Source of the DNA: Enterobacter cloacae subsp. cloacae ATCC 13047
GTDB taxonomy: Bacteria; Pseudomonadota; Gammaproteobacteria; Enterobacterales; Enterobacteriaceae
Assembly (NCBI RefSeq): GCF_000025565.1
Contig: NC_014121.1
Coordinates: 620,001-684,000, forward strand
Direction: 5' to 3'
Length of the DNA stretch: 64,000 nt
Made by a program: the position numbers and the translations under genes
In this document: piece by piece, positions 36,034 to 45,647 of the stretch
How positions within the stretch are numbered: position 1 is the first letter of the stretch
Layout: every line of letters starts with the position of its first letter
The notes under the pieces: model-generated
Database searches by the model: none
What the model saw: the letters and a program-made list of their open reading frames with translations, nothing else
Told to the model about the DNA's origin: nothing

Positions 36034-38748
36034 ATGACTATGTTTAAAAATATCACCCGGCAGCTGCAGGCGCTGCTGAGCCGCCACCTGCCACACCGTC
36101 TGGTTCAGCGCGATCCGCTGCCAAACGGCAAAAATTTCTCCGGCGCCACTATTCCCGCCAGCCTGACCGAGCGTTGCCTCAACGTGGCGGCGATGGATGA
36201 GAACGAAGTCTGGCGTGCCTTTAACGGACACCCGGAAGGGCTGAACGCGGCTGAAGTGCAAAAAATCCGGGCCGTGCATGGCGATAACCTTATCCCGGCG
36301 CAAAAGCCAGCGCCGTGGTGGGTGCATCTGTGGATCTGCTACCGCAACCCCTTCAACCTGCTACTGACGGTGCTGGGCATTATCTCTTACGCCACTGAAG
36401 ATCTGTTTGCCGCGGGCGTTATCGCCCTGATGGTGGGGATCTCCACGCTGCTGAACTTTATCCAGGAAGCGCGCTCCACCAAAGCGGCGGATGCCCTGAA
36501 GGCGATGGTCAGCAACACCGCGACCGTGTCGCGAGTCATCAACGATCTGGGTGAAAACGCCTGGGTCGAACTGCCCATCGACCAACTGGTGCCGGGCGAT
36601 CTGGTGAAGCTCGCCGCCGGGGATATGATCCCGGCGGATTTACGCATCATCCAGGCGCGCGATCTGTTCGTGGCCCAGGCCTCGCTCACCGGGGAGTCCC
36701 TGCCGGTGGAAAAGGTGGCGCGGAGCCGCGATCCGCAGCAGATGAACCCGCTTGAGTGCGACACCCTGTGCTTTATGGGCACCACGGTGGTCAGCGGCAC
36801 GGCGCAGGCGATTGTCATCGCCACCGGCGGCAATACCTGGTTTGGTCAGCTTGCCGGACGTGTGACAGAGCAGGAGAGCGAGCCGAATGCGTTCCAGAAA
36901 GGGATTGGCCGCGTCAGCATGCTGCTGATCCGCTTTATGATGGTGATGACGCCGATTGTGCTGCTGATCAACGGCTACACCAAAGGCGACTGGTGGGAAG
37001 CCGCGCTGTTTGCGCTCTCCGTGGCGGTTGGCTTAACGCCGGAAATGCTGCCGATGATTGTCACCTCCACCCTGGCGCGCGGGGCGGTGAAGTTGTCAAA
37101 ACAGAAGGTGATCGTCAAACACCTCGACGCCATTCAGAACTTTGGCGCAATGGACATTCTCTGCACCGACAAAACCGGCACGCTGACGCAGGATAAAATC
37201 GTGCTGGAGAACCACACCGATATCGCCGGTAAAACCAGCGAACGCGTGCTGCACAGCGCCTGGCTGAACAGCCACTACCAGACCGGGCTGAAAAATCTGC
37301 TCGATGTTGCGGTGCTGGAAGGGGTGGATGAAGAGTCTGCCCGCTCACTCTCTGGCCGCTGGCAGAAGGTGGATGAGATCCCGTTCGATTTTGAGCGCCG
37401 CCGGATGTCGGTGGTGGTCAGCGAGCAGCCGGATGTGCACCAGCTGATCTGCAAAGGCGCGTTGCAGGAGATCCTCAATGTTTCCACCCAGGTGCATTAC
37501 AACGGCGACATCGTGCCGCTGGACGACACCATGCTGCGCCGCATCAAACGCGTCACGGATAACCTGAACCGTCAGGGGCTGCGGGTGGTGGCGGTGGCGA
37601 GCAAATTCCTGCCTGCGCGCGAGGGGGACTATCAGCGTATCGACGAATCCGATCTGATCCTCGAGGGTTATATCGCATTCCTCGATCCGCCGAAAGAGAC
37701 CACCGCTCCGGCGCTGAAAGCGCTGAAGGCCAGCGGGATCACCGTGAAAATTCTTACCGGCGACAGCGAGCTGGTGGCCGCCAAAGTGTGCCACGAAGTG
37801 GGGCTGGACGCGGGTGACGTGGTGGTAGGCAGCGATATCGAACACCTCAGTGACGACGAGCTGGCTCAGCTTGCCCGGCACACCACGCTGTTTGCCCGCC
37901 TGACGCCGATGCACAAAGAGCGTATCGTCACCCTGCTGCGTCGCGAAGGGCACGTGGTGGGCTTTATGGGCGACGGTATCAACGACGCGCCCGCGCTGCG
38001 TGCGGCGGATATTGGCATCTCCGTGGACGGGGCGGTGGACATCGCCCGCGAAGCGGCAGACATCATCCTGCTGGAAAAGAGCCTGATGGTGCTGGAAGAG
38101 GGCGTGATCGAAGGGCGTCGGACTTTTGCCAACATGCTGAAATACATCAAAATGACCGCCAGCTCCAACTTCGGTAACGTCTTCAGCGTGCTGGTGGCGA
38201 GCGCGTTTCTGCCGTTCCTGCCGATGCTGCCGCTGCATCTGCTGATCCAGAACCTGATGTACGATGTCTCTCAGGTGGCGATCCCGTTTGATAACGTCGA
38301 TGACGAGCAGATCCAGAAGGCGCAGCGCTGGAACCCGGCGGATCTGGGGCGTTTTATGCTCTTCTTTGGCCCGATCAGCTCCATCTTTGACATCCTGACC
38401 TTCTGCCTGATGTGGTTTGTGTTCCACGCCAATACACCGGAACATCAGACCCTGTTCCAGTCCGGCTGGTTCGTGGTGGGGCTGCTGTCGCAAACGCTGA
38501 TTGTGCATATGATCCGCACACGTCGTATTCCGTTCATCCAGAGCCGTGCCGCCTGGCCGCTGATTGTGATGACGGGGATTGTGATGGCGCTCGGCATCGC
38601 GCTGCCGTTCTCACCGTTGGCCAGCTACCTGCAGCTGCAGGCCTTACCGCTGAGCTACTTCCCGTGGCTGGTGGCGATCCTCGCGGGCTATATGGTGCTG
38701 ACGCAGATGGTGAAAGGGTTTTACGCGCGTCGGTATGGGTGGCAGTAA
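36034..38748 (+). CDS. mgtA: Mg2+-importing P-type ATPase
   Basis: Inner-membrane P3B-type ATPase of 904 aa. The phosphorylated Asp is in CTDKTGTLTQD (D379); the TGES loop is in ASLTGESLPVEK; the hinge is MGDGINDAPALRAAD. About ten membrane helices flank these domains. It imports Mg2+ under limitation and is controlled by PhoP and the mgtL leader. MTMFKN and MFKN two codons later are both possible starts. Confidence 0.97.
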   Translation: MTMFKNITRQLQALLSRHLPHRLVQRDPLPNGKNFSGATIPASLTERCLNVAAMDENEVWRAFNGHPEGLNAAEVQKIRAVHGDNLIPAQKPAPWWVHLWICYRNPFNLLLTVLGIISYATEDLFAAGVIALMVGISTLLNFIQEARSTKAADALKAMVSNTATVSRVINDLGENAWVELPIDQLVPGDLVKLAAGDMIPADLRIIQARDLFVAQASLTGESLPVEKVARSRDPQQMNPLECDTLCFMGTTVVSGTAQAIVIATGGNTWFGQLAGRVTEQESEPNAFQKGIGRVSMLLIRFMMVMTPIVLLINGYTKGDWWEAALFALSVAVGLTPEMLPMIVTSTLARGAVKLSKQKVIVKHLDAIQNFGAMDILCTDKTGTLTQDKIVLENHTDIAGKTSERVLHSAWLNSHYQTGLKNLLDVAVLEGVDEESARSLSGRWQKVDEIPFDFERRRMSVVVSEQPDVHQLICKGALQEILNVSTQVHYNGDIVPLDDTMLRRIKRVTDNLNRQGLRVVAVASKFLPAREGDYQRIDESDLILEGYIAFLDPPKETTAPALKALKASGITVKILTGDSELVAAKVCHEVGLDAGDVVVGSDIEHLSDDELAQLARHTTLFARLTPMHKERIVTLLRREGHVVGFMGDGINDAPALRAADIGISVDGAVDIAREAADIILLEKSLMVLEEGVIEGRRTFANMLKYIKMTASSNFGNVFSVLVASAFLPFLPMLPLHLLIQNLMYDVSQVAIPFDNVDDEQIQKAQRWNPADLGRFMLFFGPISSIFDILTFCLMWFVFHANTPEHQTLFQSGWFVVGLLSQTLIVHMIRTRRIPFIQSRAAWPLIVMTGIVMALGIALPFSPLASYLQLQALPLSYFPWLVAILAGYMVLTQMVKGFYARRYGWQ

Positions 38749-38752
38749 AAAC

Positions 38753-38806
38753 ACACCCTCACCCTAACCCTCTCCCTGGAAGGGAGAGGGCCGGGGTGAG
38801 GGGACT
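38753..38806. repeat. CCCTCACC-type palindromic repeat after mgtA
   Basis: A single unit (CCCTCACCCTAACCCTCTCC, GGAA loop, GGGAGAGGGCCGGGGTGAGG) forms a near-perfect hairpin right after the mgtA stop and may act as a terminator. Confidence 0.87.
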
Positions 38807-38925
38807 GGCTTTCCTCTCAAATTCAACAACCTGTGATCTCCGTCGGCGCATTCGCTTGACGACAAATTGAGCGCATGTTACCAGAATGTTTTGCCTGTAT
38901 TTGGCCCGTCAGATAAGGAACATTC

Positions 38926-41310
38926 ATGTTACGGTACAGCCTCTTAACCGCCGGGCTGCTGCTCGGCGCGTCAGCGTTTGCCGCCCCGGCAGGCGATCTT
39001 CCCCTGATGCCCTGGCCTGCGAAGGTTGAACGCCCGACCACTCAGGGTGCGCTGGTGCTTAATAATCAACTCTCCGTAAGCGTCAGCGGAGACGATCTCG
39101 GTGACGCCGTTAACCGCCTGCGCCAGCGCATTGCCCTGCAAACCGGCTGGACGCTGCAGCCGCAGGCCGACAAACCCGAAAAACCGACCATCCGCATTGC
39201 CATCGCCAAAAAAGTGAAGCCGCAGCCGCTGCCGGACAGCGACGAAAGCTATAAGCTGACGGTGGATGCCAACGGGGTGGATATCTCCGCCAACACCCGC
39301 TTCGGCGCGCTGCGTGCCATAGAAACGCTGCTCCAGCTGGTGCAAAACGGCGCGGAAAACACCTCTGTACCGTGGGTGACCATTGAAGATTCCCCGCGCT
39401 TCCCGTGGCGCGGGCTGCTGCTGGACTCGGCACGCCACTTTATCCCGCTGGCGGATATCAAACGCCAGCTCGACGGTATGGCCGCGGCAAAACTCAACGT
39501 GCTGCACTGGCATTTAACCGACGATCAGGGCTGGCGCTTCAGCTCAAAGCGCTATCCTAAGCTGACCCAGCTTGCCAGCGACGGGCTGTTCTACACGCCA
39601 GAGCAGATGCGCGAGATTGTCCGCTATGCTGCCGATCGCGCTATCCGCGTGGTGCCGGAGATCGATATGCCGGGCCACGCCTCGGCCATTGCCGTGGCCT
39701 ACCCGGCGCTGATGAGCGCGCCGGGGCCGTACGAAATGGAGCGCCACTGGGGAGTCTTAAAGCCGGTGCTGGATCCGACCAAAGAGGCCACTTACGCCTT
39801 TGCTGACGCGATGGTCAGCGAACTGGCAGCGATCTTCCCCGATCCTTATCTGCACATCGGTGGCGATGAGGTGGATGACAGCCAGTGGAAAGCGAATCCG
39901 GCCATTCAGCAGTTTATGCGCGACCACAAGCTGGCGGACAGCCACGCGCTGCAGGCGTATTTCAACCGCAAGCTGGAAACGATCCTTGAAAAACACCACC
40001 GGCAGATGGTGGGCTGGGATGAGATCTACCATCCCGATCTGCCCAAAAGCATTCTGATCCAGTCCTGGCAGGGGCAGGATGCGCTGGGACAGGTGGCGCA
40101 GAACGGCTACAAAGGGATCCTCTCGACGGGCTTCTATCTCGATCAGCCGCAGTCCACCGCTTACCACTACCGCAATGAGATCGTTCCGCAGGCTTTAAAC
40201 GGCGTGGACGTGATTGCCGACACCGACAGCGCCCAGAGCTGGGCCTTCTCCATGCCGCGTCTGAAAGGCAAACCGGTCGAAGGCAGCTTTACGCTGGTGA
40301 AAGGGGAGTCCGGCTGGCGCGGATTTATTGATTTTGCCGGCAAGTCCCGCCGCGCGGTGGATAACATTGCGTGGCGCGATGACAATCAGGTGACGTTTAC
40401 CGTTGATACATGGATGGGCGAAACGCGCCCGGTGGTGTCGGTTGATAACGATAAGCTCACGGGTTATTTCCTGGTGGGGAATGTCCGCTACCCGATCAGC
40501 GGCACGCGTCTTGATGAGGTCCCTAAAGGCACTCCGCCGGTAGTGCCGGATATCGCGCATCAGGTTAATCTGCTTGGCGGAGAAGCCGCGCTGTGGGCGG
40601 AAAACGTGGTGGCGCCGGTGCTGGATATCCGTCTGTGGCCGCGTACCTTTGCGGTGGCGGAGCGGTTATGGTCCGCGCAGGATGTTACCGATGTCGACAA
40701 CATGTACACCCGCCTGCAGGCGATGGACAGCTGGTCGACGGTCTCGGTCGGGCTGCAGCAGCACACCCAGCAGCAGGTGCAGTTCACGCGCCTTGCCGGG
40801 AATGCCGATACGCTGCCGCTGCAAATCCTCGCCCAGGCGGTGGAGCCTGCGCAGTATTATACCCGTCAGCATCTTAAATTCCAGGCCGGAAACTACCATC
40901 AGTTTGAGCCGCTTAACCGCTTCGCGGATGAGCTGAACGCTGAAAGCGCCACCGTGCGCCAGATGAACAAATGGGCCGACCGTCTGGTGAGCGACGCCGA
41001 GGATACCGAAAGTGCCGACGCGCTGCGCCATGTGTTTAACCGCTGGCAGAGCAATACCAGCGACGCGCTGGCACTGAGTGAAAACAGCTATCAGCTGAAG
41101 GCGATCAAGCCGGTGATTCAGGAGGTGGACAAGCTGGCCTCGATTGGCCTGAGGCTCACCGATCTGGTGGCGCGTCAGGGCACGCTGGACGATAAAGAGA
41201 TCGCCTCAATTCAGAGCGAGCTGGATAACGCGGCGAAGGTTCAGGACGAAGTGGTGATTGCAGCGGTGTACCCGCTGGAGACGCTGCTGCGCGCGACGCG
41301 GAATCAGTAG
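38926..41310 (+). CDS. Exported beta-N-acetylhexosaminidase (GH20)
   Basis: 794 aa with a signal peptide ending GASAFA, so periplasmic or secreted. An N-terminal GH20b domain (about residues 35-165) is followed by the GH20 barrel with the catalytic pair in HIGGDEVDD (D314/E315), the substrate-assisted mechanism signature. Conserved WHLTDDQGWR and LLLDSARHF are seen. It removes terminal GlcNAc from chitooligosaccharides. It is convergent with a chitin-active LPMO gene; both are inserted between mgtA and ridA relative to E. coli. Confidence 0.95.
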   Translation: MLRYSLLTAGLLLGASAFAAPAGDLPLMPWPAKVERPTTQGALVLNNQLSVSVSGDDLGDAVNRLRQRIALQTGWTLQPQADKPEKPTIRIAIAKKVKPQPLPDSDESYKLTVDANGVDISANTRFGALRAIETLLQLVQNGAENTSVPWVTIEDSPRFPWRGLLLDSARHFIPLADIKRQLDGMAAAKLNVLHWHLTDDQGWRFSSKRYPKLTQLASDGLFYTPEQMREIVRYAADRAIRVVPEIDMPGHASAIAVAYPALMSAPGPYEMERHWGVLKPVLDPTKEATYAFADAMVSELAAIFPDPYLHIGGDEVDDSQWKANPAIQQFMRDHKLADSHALQAYFNRKLETILEKHHRQMVGWDEIYHPDLPKSILIQSWQGQDALGQVAQNGYKGILSTGFYLDQPQSTAYHYRNEIVPQALNGVDVIADTDSAQSWAFSMPRLKGKPVEGSFTLVKGESGWRGFIDFAGKSRRAVDNIAWRDDNQVTFTVDTWMGETRPVVSVDNDKLTGYFLVGNVRYPISGTRLDEVPKGTPPVVPDIAHQVNLLGGEAALWAENVVAPVLDIRLWPRTFAVAERLWSAQDVTDVDNMYTRLQAMDSWSTVSVGLQQHTQQQVQFTRLAGNADTLPLQILAQAVEPAQYYTRQHLKFQAGNYHQFEPLNRFADELNAESATVRQMNKWADRLVSDAEDTESADALRHVFNRWQSNTSDALALSENSYQLKAIKPVIQEVDKLASIGLRLTDLVARQGTLDDKEIASIQSELDNAAKVQDEVVIAAVYPLETLLRATRNQ

Positions 41311-41396
41311 ACCCCCTCACCCTAACCCTCTCCCAGGGGGAGAGGGAATTAATACACCCTCTCCCTTTGGGAGAGGGCCGGGGTGAGGGATCAGAC
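41311..41396. repeat. Double CCCTCACC-type repeat between hexosaminidase and LPMO genes
   Basis: Two units, CCCTCACCCTAACCCTCTCC..GGGGGAGAGGG and CCCTCTCCC..GGGAGAGGGCCGGGGTGAGGG, lie between convergent genes and can serve as a two-way terminator. Confidence 0.87.
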
Positions 41397-41399
41397 GAC

Positions 41400-42854
41400 T
41401 CAGTGCTTAAGCACCCACGCCTCTTTCCAGTGTGAACCGGTGCCCGGCTCAAACTGGGTCGCATACTTGCTCCACTGCACGCAGTAGCCGCTGTACGGGA
41501 AAGGCTTACACTGGTAGGTCTTACCGTCTTTTGGCTGCAGCACCACGGTGCCCGCTTTGTACGACGCGATGTTATCCGGGAAGATGTAATCATGCTGACC
41601 GGTGCTGTTGTCCGCCGCGGCTTCCTCTTCCAGCATCAGGTTCAGCACATCCTGCGCAAACAGCGTGCCGTCTTTATTGGTGGCGTAGTACTTCAGCATG
41701 TGGTGACCCGCCTCAACGCCGGTCAGCGTCAGGGTGACGTCCTGATTCGCGTTATTCATCTCCTGCTTCAGGTACCCTTTTTCCGCCCCGTGATGGTTCA
41801 TGACGTGGGCTTCGAAATCGACGTTACCGTGGGTATTCACATGGAAGGTGACGGTCGCATTGCCGTTCTCGATTTTGCTGTAGTGCAAATTGCTGACGGC
41901 GATGGTTTCATTGACCTCTGCCTTCTGCTCTTCGTACGAAATCGCAACGGACTGCAGGGCGCTGTCCTCTTTGACGAATACGCTGTTCGCGCCATGGACC
42001 GGGCTAATGTCGCCGCCCTCATCCTTCACGCCGACGCGAATGTCCTGGTGCGCGGTGTTAATTTTCTGCGCCAGATCGTACGACCACTGGTTGGCATCCC
42101 CCTGCGCGGCCGTGGCGATCGTTATTTCCGTGCGCAGGGACGTCACTTCACCGTGCGCGTCGAAGAAGCGGGCAATGACCTTATCGCCGACGTTCAGGTT
42201 ATTACCCGCAATCTGGCCGCTGAGGACTTTGCTCCACTCTGATTCGATGCCGGCACCGTCATCCGGGGTAACATTGCCGCCGTTACCAAAATCAACGTCA
42301 ATGGCCTGGTAGAAACTGTTCGAGGTATCCGCTATTTCCCAGACGCCATAAATCACCTGGTAACCCGTTCGCGCAGGTACATTACAGGTCATGGCTTTGC
42401 GCATCGCGGGGGCCTGGCCATTTCCATTCACGGTACAGAACGGGGTTAATTCAAACTGATCGCGGGTCAGGGGTTTATTCGGATCCCAGTTTTGTTTGGT
42501 GATGTAGTAACGCCAGTTGGTGGTTTTGTGCGGCGCGGTGTGATACCAGACAAACTCATGCGGGCCGGCGGTCATGGGGCTTTTCGTCCACGCGTTCAGG
42601 CTCTGTTTATCCAGCTGGGAGTAATTCGCAATCCCCGCGCTGGCAAGCTGGCCGTCTGGCGGCATCGCACCGCCCGGGAAGCCGGAGGTTTTCTCCACGC
42701 TCTGCGGTTCATACTGAACAGAGCCACAGTCAATGTTTTGACCGAGCTTGCACATATAAGCGCGGCTGGCAGGAGACTCAATATATCCGTGCGCTAAAGC
42801 GGATGAGGCAACGGTCAGGGTCGCCATCGCAAGGGCAATTTTTGATAATTTCAT
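41400..42854 (-). CDS. gbpA: GbpA-type lytic polysaccharide monooxygenase (AA10) with chitin-binding module
   Basis: 484 aa. The signal peptide ends SSALA so that the mature protein begins with His (H22, HGYIESPASR), the copper-binding N-terminal histidine of LPMOs; the second brace His is in TAPHKTTNWRYY (about H109). The AA10 domain covers about 22-205, then two GbpA-like middle domains, and a C-terminal aromatic-rich carbohydrate-binding module (YQCKPFPYSGYCVQW). The family oxidises chitin chains and binds GlcNAc surfaces. Together with GH20 it makes a chitin-attack pair. C1 oxidation would release ends carrying N-acetylglucosaminic acid. Confidence 0.93.
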   Translation of the reverse strand: MKLSKIALAMATLTVASSALAHGYIESPASRAYMCKLGQNIDCGSVQYEPQSVEKTSGFPGGAMPPDGQLASAGIANYSQLDKQSLNAWTKSPMTAGPHEFVWYHTAPHKTTNWRYYITKQNWDPNKPLTRDQFELTPFCTVNGNGQAPAMRKAMTCNVPARTGYQVIYGVWEIADTSNSFYQAIDVDFGNGGNVTPDDGAGIESEWSKVLSGQIAGNNLNVGDKVIARFFDAHGEVTSLRTEITIATAAQGDANQWSYDLAQKINTAHQDIRVGVKDEGGDISPVHGANSVFVKEDSALQSVAISYEEQKAEVNETIAVSNLHYSKIENGNATVTFHVNTHGNVDFEAHVMNHHGAEKGYLKQEMNNANQDVTLTLTGVEAGHHMLKYYATNKDGTLFAQDVLNLMLEEEAAADNSTGQHDYIFPDNIASYKAGTVVLQPKDGKTYQCKPFPYSGYCVQWSKYATQFEPGTGSHWKEAWVLKH

Positions 42855-42938
42855 TGTTAGTCCATTAATAATAAATACGCAGGGTGATGTTATTAATGGC
42901 GGGTGGGGAAGGTCATGCTGTGGTGAGAGGAAAAATAA

Positions 42939-42971
42939 CCAAAAAAAATGGACAGCCGAAGCCGCCCATTC
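42939..42971 (-). terminator. Terminator of ridA
   Basis: On the minus strand a stem ATGGGCGGC / GCTGTCCAT with a TTCG tetraloop is followed by eight T. It lies 14 bases after the ridA stop. Confidence 0.88.
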
Positions 42972-42985
42972 TCTGCTGCTATCAA

Positions 42986-43372
42986 TCAGCGACGTACGGC
43001 AATCGCTTCGATTTCAATTTTCACGTCTTTTGGCAGACGAGCCACTTCCACGCAGGAGCGCGCCGGGAAAGAGGCGTTATGCTCGGTGAAGAACGCTTCA
43101 TAAGTAGCGTTAACGGTGGCGAAATCGTTCAGATCTTTCACGAAAACGGTGGTTTTCACGATGTCGCCCACTTTCAGGCCTGCGGATTCCACAATCGCCT
43201 GCACGTTTTCCAGCGACTGACGCGCCTGCGCCGCTACGTCGGCTGGCACTTCACCGGTCTTCGGGTTCACCGGGATCTGGCCAGAGGTAATAATCATGCT
43301 ACCCAGATCAACGCCCTGAACGTATGGGCCGATAGCCGCTGGTGCATTTTCCGTCGCGAGTACTTTGGTCAT
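42986..43372 (-). CDS. ridA: Enamine/imine deaminase RidA
   Basis: 128 aa, YjgF/YER057c/UK114 family. It hydrolyses reactive 2-aminoacrylate made by threonine dehydratase and so protects PLP enzymes. The conserved Arg in ARSCVEVARLPK (about R105) that anchors the substrate carboxylate is present. It lies downstream of pyrBI as in E. coli. Confidence 0.97.
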   Translation of the reverse strand: MTKVLATENAPAAIGPYVQGVDLGSMIITSGQIPVNPKTGEVPADVAAQARQSLENVQAIVESAGLKVGDIVKTTVFVKDLNDFATVNATYEAFFTEHNASFPARSCVEVARLPKDVKIEIEAIAVRR

Positions 43373-43446
43373 GATTTCTCCAGAATAACAGCTGATTTAA
43401 GAGTCCCGGCCATTATAGGGAGGCCGGGATCCTTTACCAACCTCAA

Positions 43447-43908
43447 TTAGTTGGCCAGCACCACATAATGAGAAAACTCTTTTTCGCAGTATTTGCATTT
43501 GAGTGCGATGTCATCGGCGCGTTTTTTCACTGCGAAGCTGGAGGAGACCGGTTCCGCGTGGCTGATGCAGTTGCTGTTCGGGCAAACCAGCACGCTCTCA
43601 ATCCGCTCCGGCAGGCTTGGGCGTGATTTGCCCACCACGTCGTAATTGTCGATACGGTTAACGGTGGCGTCCGGCGCGTACAGCGACAGCTGGTTAACCT
43701 GCTCGTCGGTCAGGAAGGTATTCTCGATCTTGATCAGGTCCTTGCGGCCCATTTCGCCTGACGGCAGATTCAGGCCGATGGTGATGCGCTGGTCGGTTTC
43801 GGTCAGTTTAAACAGCGTCAGCAGCTTAAAGCCGACCTGCGCAGGGATGTGGTCAATCACGGTGCCACGTTTGATGGCTTCAACCTGGAGTTTGTTATCG
43901 TGTGTCAT
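43447..43908 (-). CDS. pyrI: Aspartate carbamoyltransferase regulatory chain
   Basis: 153 aa. The N-terminal nucleotide-binding domain is followed by the C-terminal zinc domain with CPNSNC and CKYC, the four Cys ligands. It gives CTP and UTP feedback to the pyrB catalytic trimers. It starts 12 bases after pyrB. Confidence 0.98.
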   Translation of the reverse strand: MTHDNKLQVEAIKRGTVIDHIPAQVGFKLLTLFKLTETDQRITIGLNLPSGEMGRKDLIKIENTFLTDEQVNQLSLYAPDATVNRIDNYDVVGKSRPSLPERIESVLVCPNSNCISHAEPVSSSFAVKKRADDIALKCKYCEKEFSHYVVLAN

Positions 43909-43920
43909 TGTCGTTTCCCC

Positions 43921-44853
43921 TTACAGAGCCAATTCGCGATTCAGAACCAGTGCCAGTAACGCCTGGCGGGCGAAGATGCCGTTTCCGGCCTGCTGGAAGT
44001 ACCAGGCGTGCGGCGTTTTATCCACGTCTGTGGTGATCTCATCGATGCGCGGCAGCGGGTGCAGCACCTTCATGTTGTCGCGCGCGCCCTCGAGGTCGCT
44101 GGCGCGCAGCACAAACTGCGCCTTCACGTTGGCGTACTCGGACGGATCCAGACGCTCTTTCTGCACGCGGGTCATATACAGAATATCCACGTTGCCCATC
44201 ACCTCTTCGATGCTGGCGTGCAGGCTCCACGGAATGCTTTTTTCATCCAGCATGTCGAGAATGTACTGCGGCATCGCCAGCGCGTCCGGGGCGATGAAGA
44301 AGAAGCGGTTGCCGTTGAATTTCGCCAGCGCCTGGGTCAGGGAGTGAACCGTGCGGCCATATTTCAGGTCACCCACCATGGCGATGTTCAGGTTTTCCAG
44401 ACGGCCCTGGGTCTCCTGAATGGTGAACAGATCCAGCAGGGTCTGCGTCGGATGCTGGTTGGCACCGTCACCGGCGTTCAGCACCGGAATACCGCCGGAG
44501 AACTCGGTCGCCAGACGGGCCGCGCCCTCCTGCGGGTGACGCATTACAATCGCGTCAACGTAGGTGCTGATCACTGAAATCGTATCCGCCAGGGTTTCGC
44601 CTTTTTTACCCAGCGACGTGTTACTGCTATCTGAGAAGCCCACCACACTCGCGCCCAGGCGGTGCATGGAGGTTTCAAAGGAGAGGCGCGTGCGGGTCGA
44701 GGCTTCAAAGAAGCAGCTCGCAATCACCTTGTGCTTCAGCAGCTCCGGTTGCGGATTGGCCTTCAGTTTTGCCGCGGTTTCCAGAACCAGTTCCAGCTCT
44801 TCGCGGCTGAGGTCGTTTATGGAAATGATGTGTTTTTGATAAAGCGGATTCAT
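43921..44853 (-). CDS. pyrB: Aspartate carbamoyltransferase catalytic chain
   Basis: 310 aa. Carbamoyl-phosphate binding motif STRTRLSFE, the [25 protein letters not shown] 80s loop with active-site Ser/Lys, and HPLPRIDEI are all intact. It is the committed step of pyrimidine synthesis in the cytosol. Transcription is governed by the pyrL attenuator just upstream. Confidence 0.98.
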   Translation of the reverse strand: MNPLYQKHIISINDLSREELELVLETAAKLKANPQPELLKHKVIASCFFEASTRTRLSFETSMHRLGASVVGFSDSSNTSLGKKGETLADTISVISTYVDAIVMRHPQEGAARLATEFSGGIPVLNAGDGANQHPTQTLLDLFTIQETQGRLENLNIAMVGDLKYGRTVHSLTQALAKFNGNRFFFIAPDALAMPQYILDMLDEKSIPWSLHASIEEVMGNVDILYMTRVQKERLDPSEYANVKAQFVLRASDLEGARDNMKVLHPLPRIDEITTDVDKTPHAWYFQQAGNGIFARQALLALVLNRELAL

Positions 44854-44874
44854 GTTTATCTCCTGACGCCGGGC

Positions 44875-44903
44875 AAAAAAAAGCCCCTCAAATGAGGGGC
44901 TCT
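44875..44903 (-). terminator. pyrBI attenuator terminator
   Basis: On the minus strand a perfect stem AGCCCCTCA / TGAGGGGCT is followed by eight T, about 25 bases before pyrB. The leader peptide stop is inside the stem, the usual UTP-sensing arrangement. Confidence 0.93.
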
Positions 44904-44992
44904 GGGAATAGGTTTAGCAACGGGAAGAAAAACGGCAGGCCAGCGTCTGATTTCAGACGCGGTAAGACGTTATGTCGAACACGCTTGACCAT
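44888..44992 (-). CDS. pyrL: PyrL leader peptide
   Basis: 34 codons starting [18 protein letters not shown], then LPFFFPLL and an end inside the attenuator stem. It is similar to E. coli PyrL at the start (MVQCVRHFVLPRLKKDAG) with a different, shorter tail. The ribosome follows polymerase closely when UTP is low and stops the terminator from forming. The T-rich pause region encodes the FFF run. Confidence 0.9.
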   Translation of the reverse strand: MVKRVRHNVLPRLKSDAGLPFFFPLLNLFPEPLI

Positions 44993-45092
44993 GCTTCCTC
45001 CCGGCAAATTGTCGGGCATTATACGCACCCCGATGTCCGGATCAAGCAATTTAATGCACGCTTTACTCAATGCAAACGGTTCTTTATGAATA

Positions 45093-45572
45093 TTAATGCG
45101 TTCTGAGTAAATAATTAATTTGCTTATGCACCAGCGCGGTACGTTTCACCACCCGGGGGGCGACCCAGACAATACTGCTTCCGGCAACCACGCCTAAAAT
45201 TTCCGGTAACTGGTGATAATCCAGAATGCGCGCCACCGCGCGGCCATATCCGGCCACGGTATGAATAAGGATAAATTCGCTATTATGCTCCACGCTGACC
45301 ACCATTTCGGAAACGGTACGCGCGGCGTCGGGGGCAGGGCGCAGAAGAGGATTCAACGAATAAATCTTTAGCCCTTTGGCATTTCGAATTTTTATGACAC
45401 CAAGCAACTTGAGCAGACGTGAAACGGTGGACTGGCTGATGGTCTCAAAACCACGCTCCTGCAAATCGCGGCGAATCTCTTCCTGGGAGAGATAGCTCTT
45501 TTCTGCGATCAGGCGCTGACAGACCGTCAGCTGTAGCTGTTCTTTTGGAGAGTAATCACCATATTCCGTCAT
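45093..45572 (-). CDS. ArgR-family regulator of the arginine deiminase cluster
   Basis: 159 aa. The N-terminal ArgR winged helix is visible (LSQEEIRRDLQERGFETISQSTVSRLLKLLG), and the C-terminal hexamer domain follows. The usual arginine-binding pair of aspartates in the GTxAGDDT motif reads GVVAGSSIVW here, so both acidic residues are Ser. This suggests a changed or lost arginine response. It lies at the end of the arc cluster, as an ArgR paralogue does in Salmonella, and is the likely local regulator. The start at 45572 (MTEYGDY) is preferred over an in-frame start 10 codons upstream. Confidence 0.88.
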   Translation of the reverse strand: MTEYGDYSPKEQLQLTVCQRLIAEKSYLSQEEIRRDLQERGFETISQSTVSRLLKLLGVIKIRNAKGLKIYSLNPLLRPAPDAARTVSEMVVSVEHNSEFILIHTVAGYGRAVARILDYHQLPEILGVVAGSSIVWVAPRVVKRTALVHKQINYLLRTH

Positions 45573-45605
45573 AACTATTTCCCATGTAAGTGGCTGAAAC
45601 AAAAC

Positions 45606-45638
45606 GCCCGGTGGCGCTACGCTTACCGGGCCTACAAC
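45606..45638. repeat. REP unit between the ArgR-like and antiporter genes
   Basis: GCCCGGTGGCGCTACGCTTACCGGGCCTAC is a single REP sequence, near-identical to the one after mpl. Confidence 0.87.
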
Positions 45639-45647
45639 GTCAAAACA

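Noticed and set aside
45071..45092. Longer pyrL (to 45070) with 26 extra codons
   Set aside because: The extension has no resemblance to PyrL, while [13 protein letters not shown] matches the known leader start.
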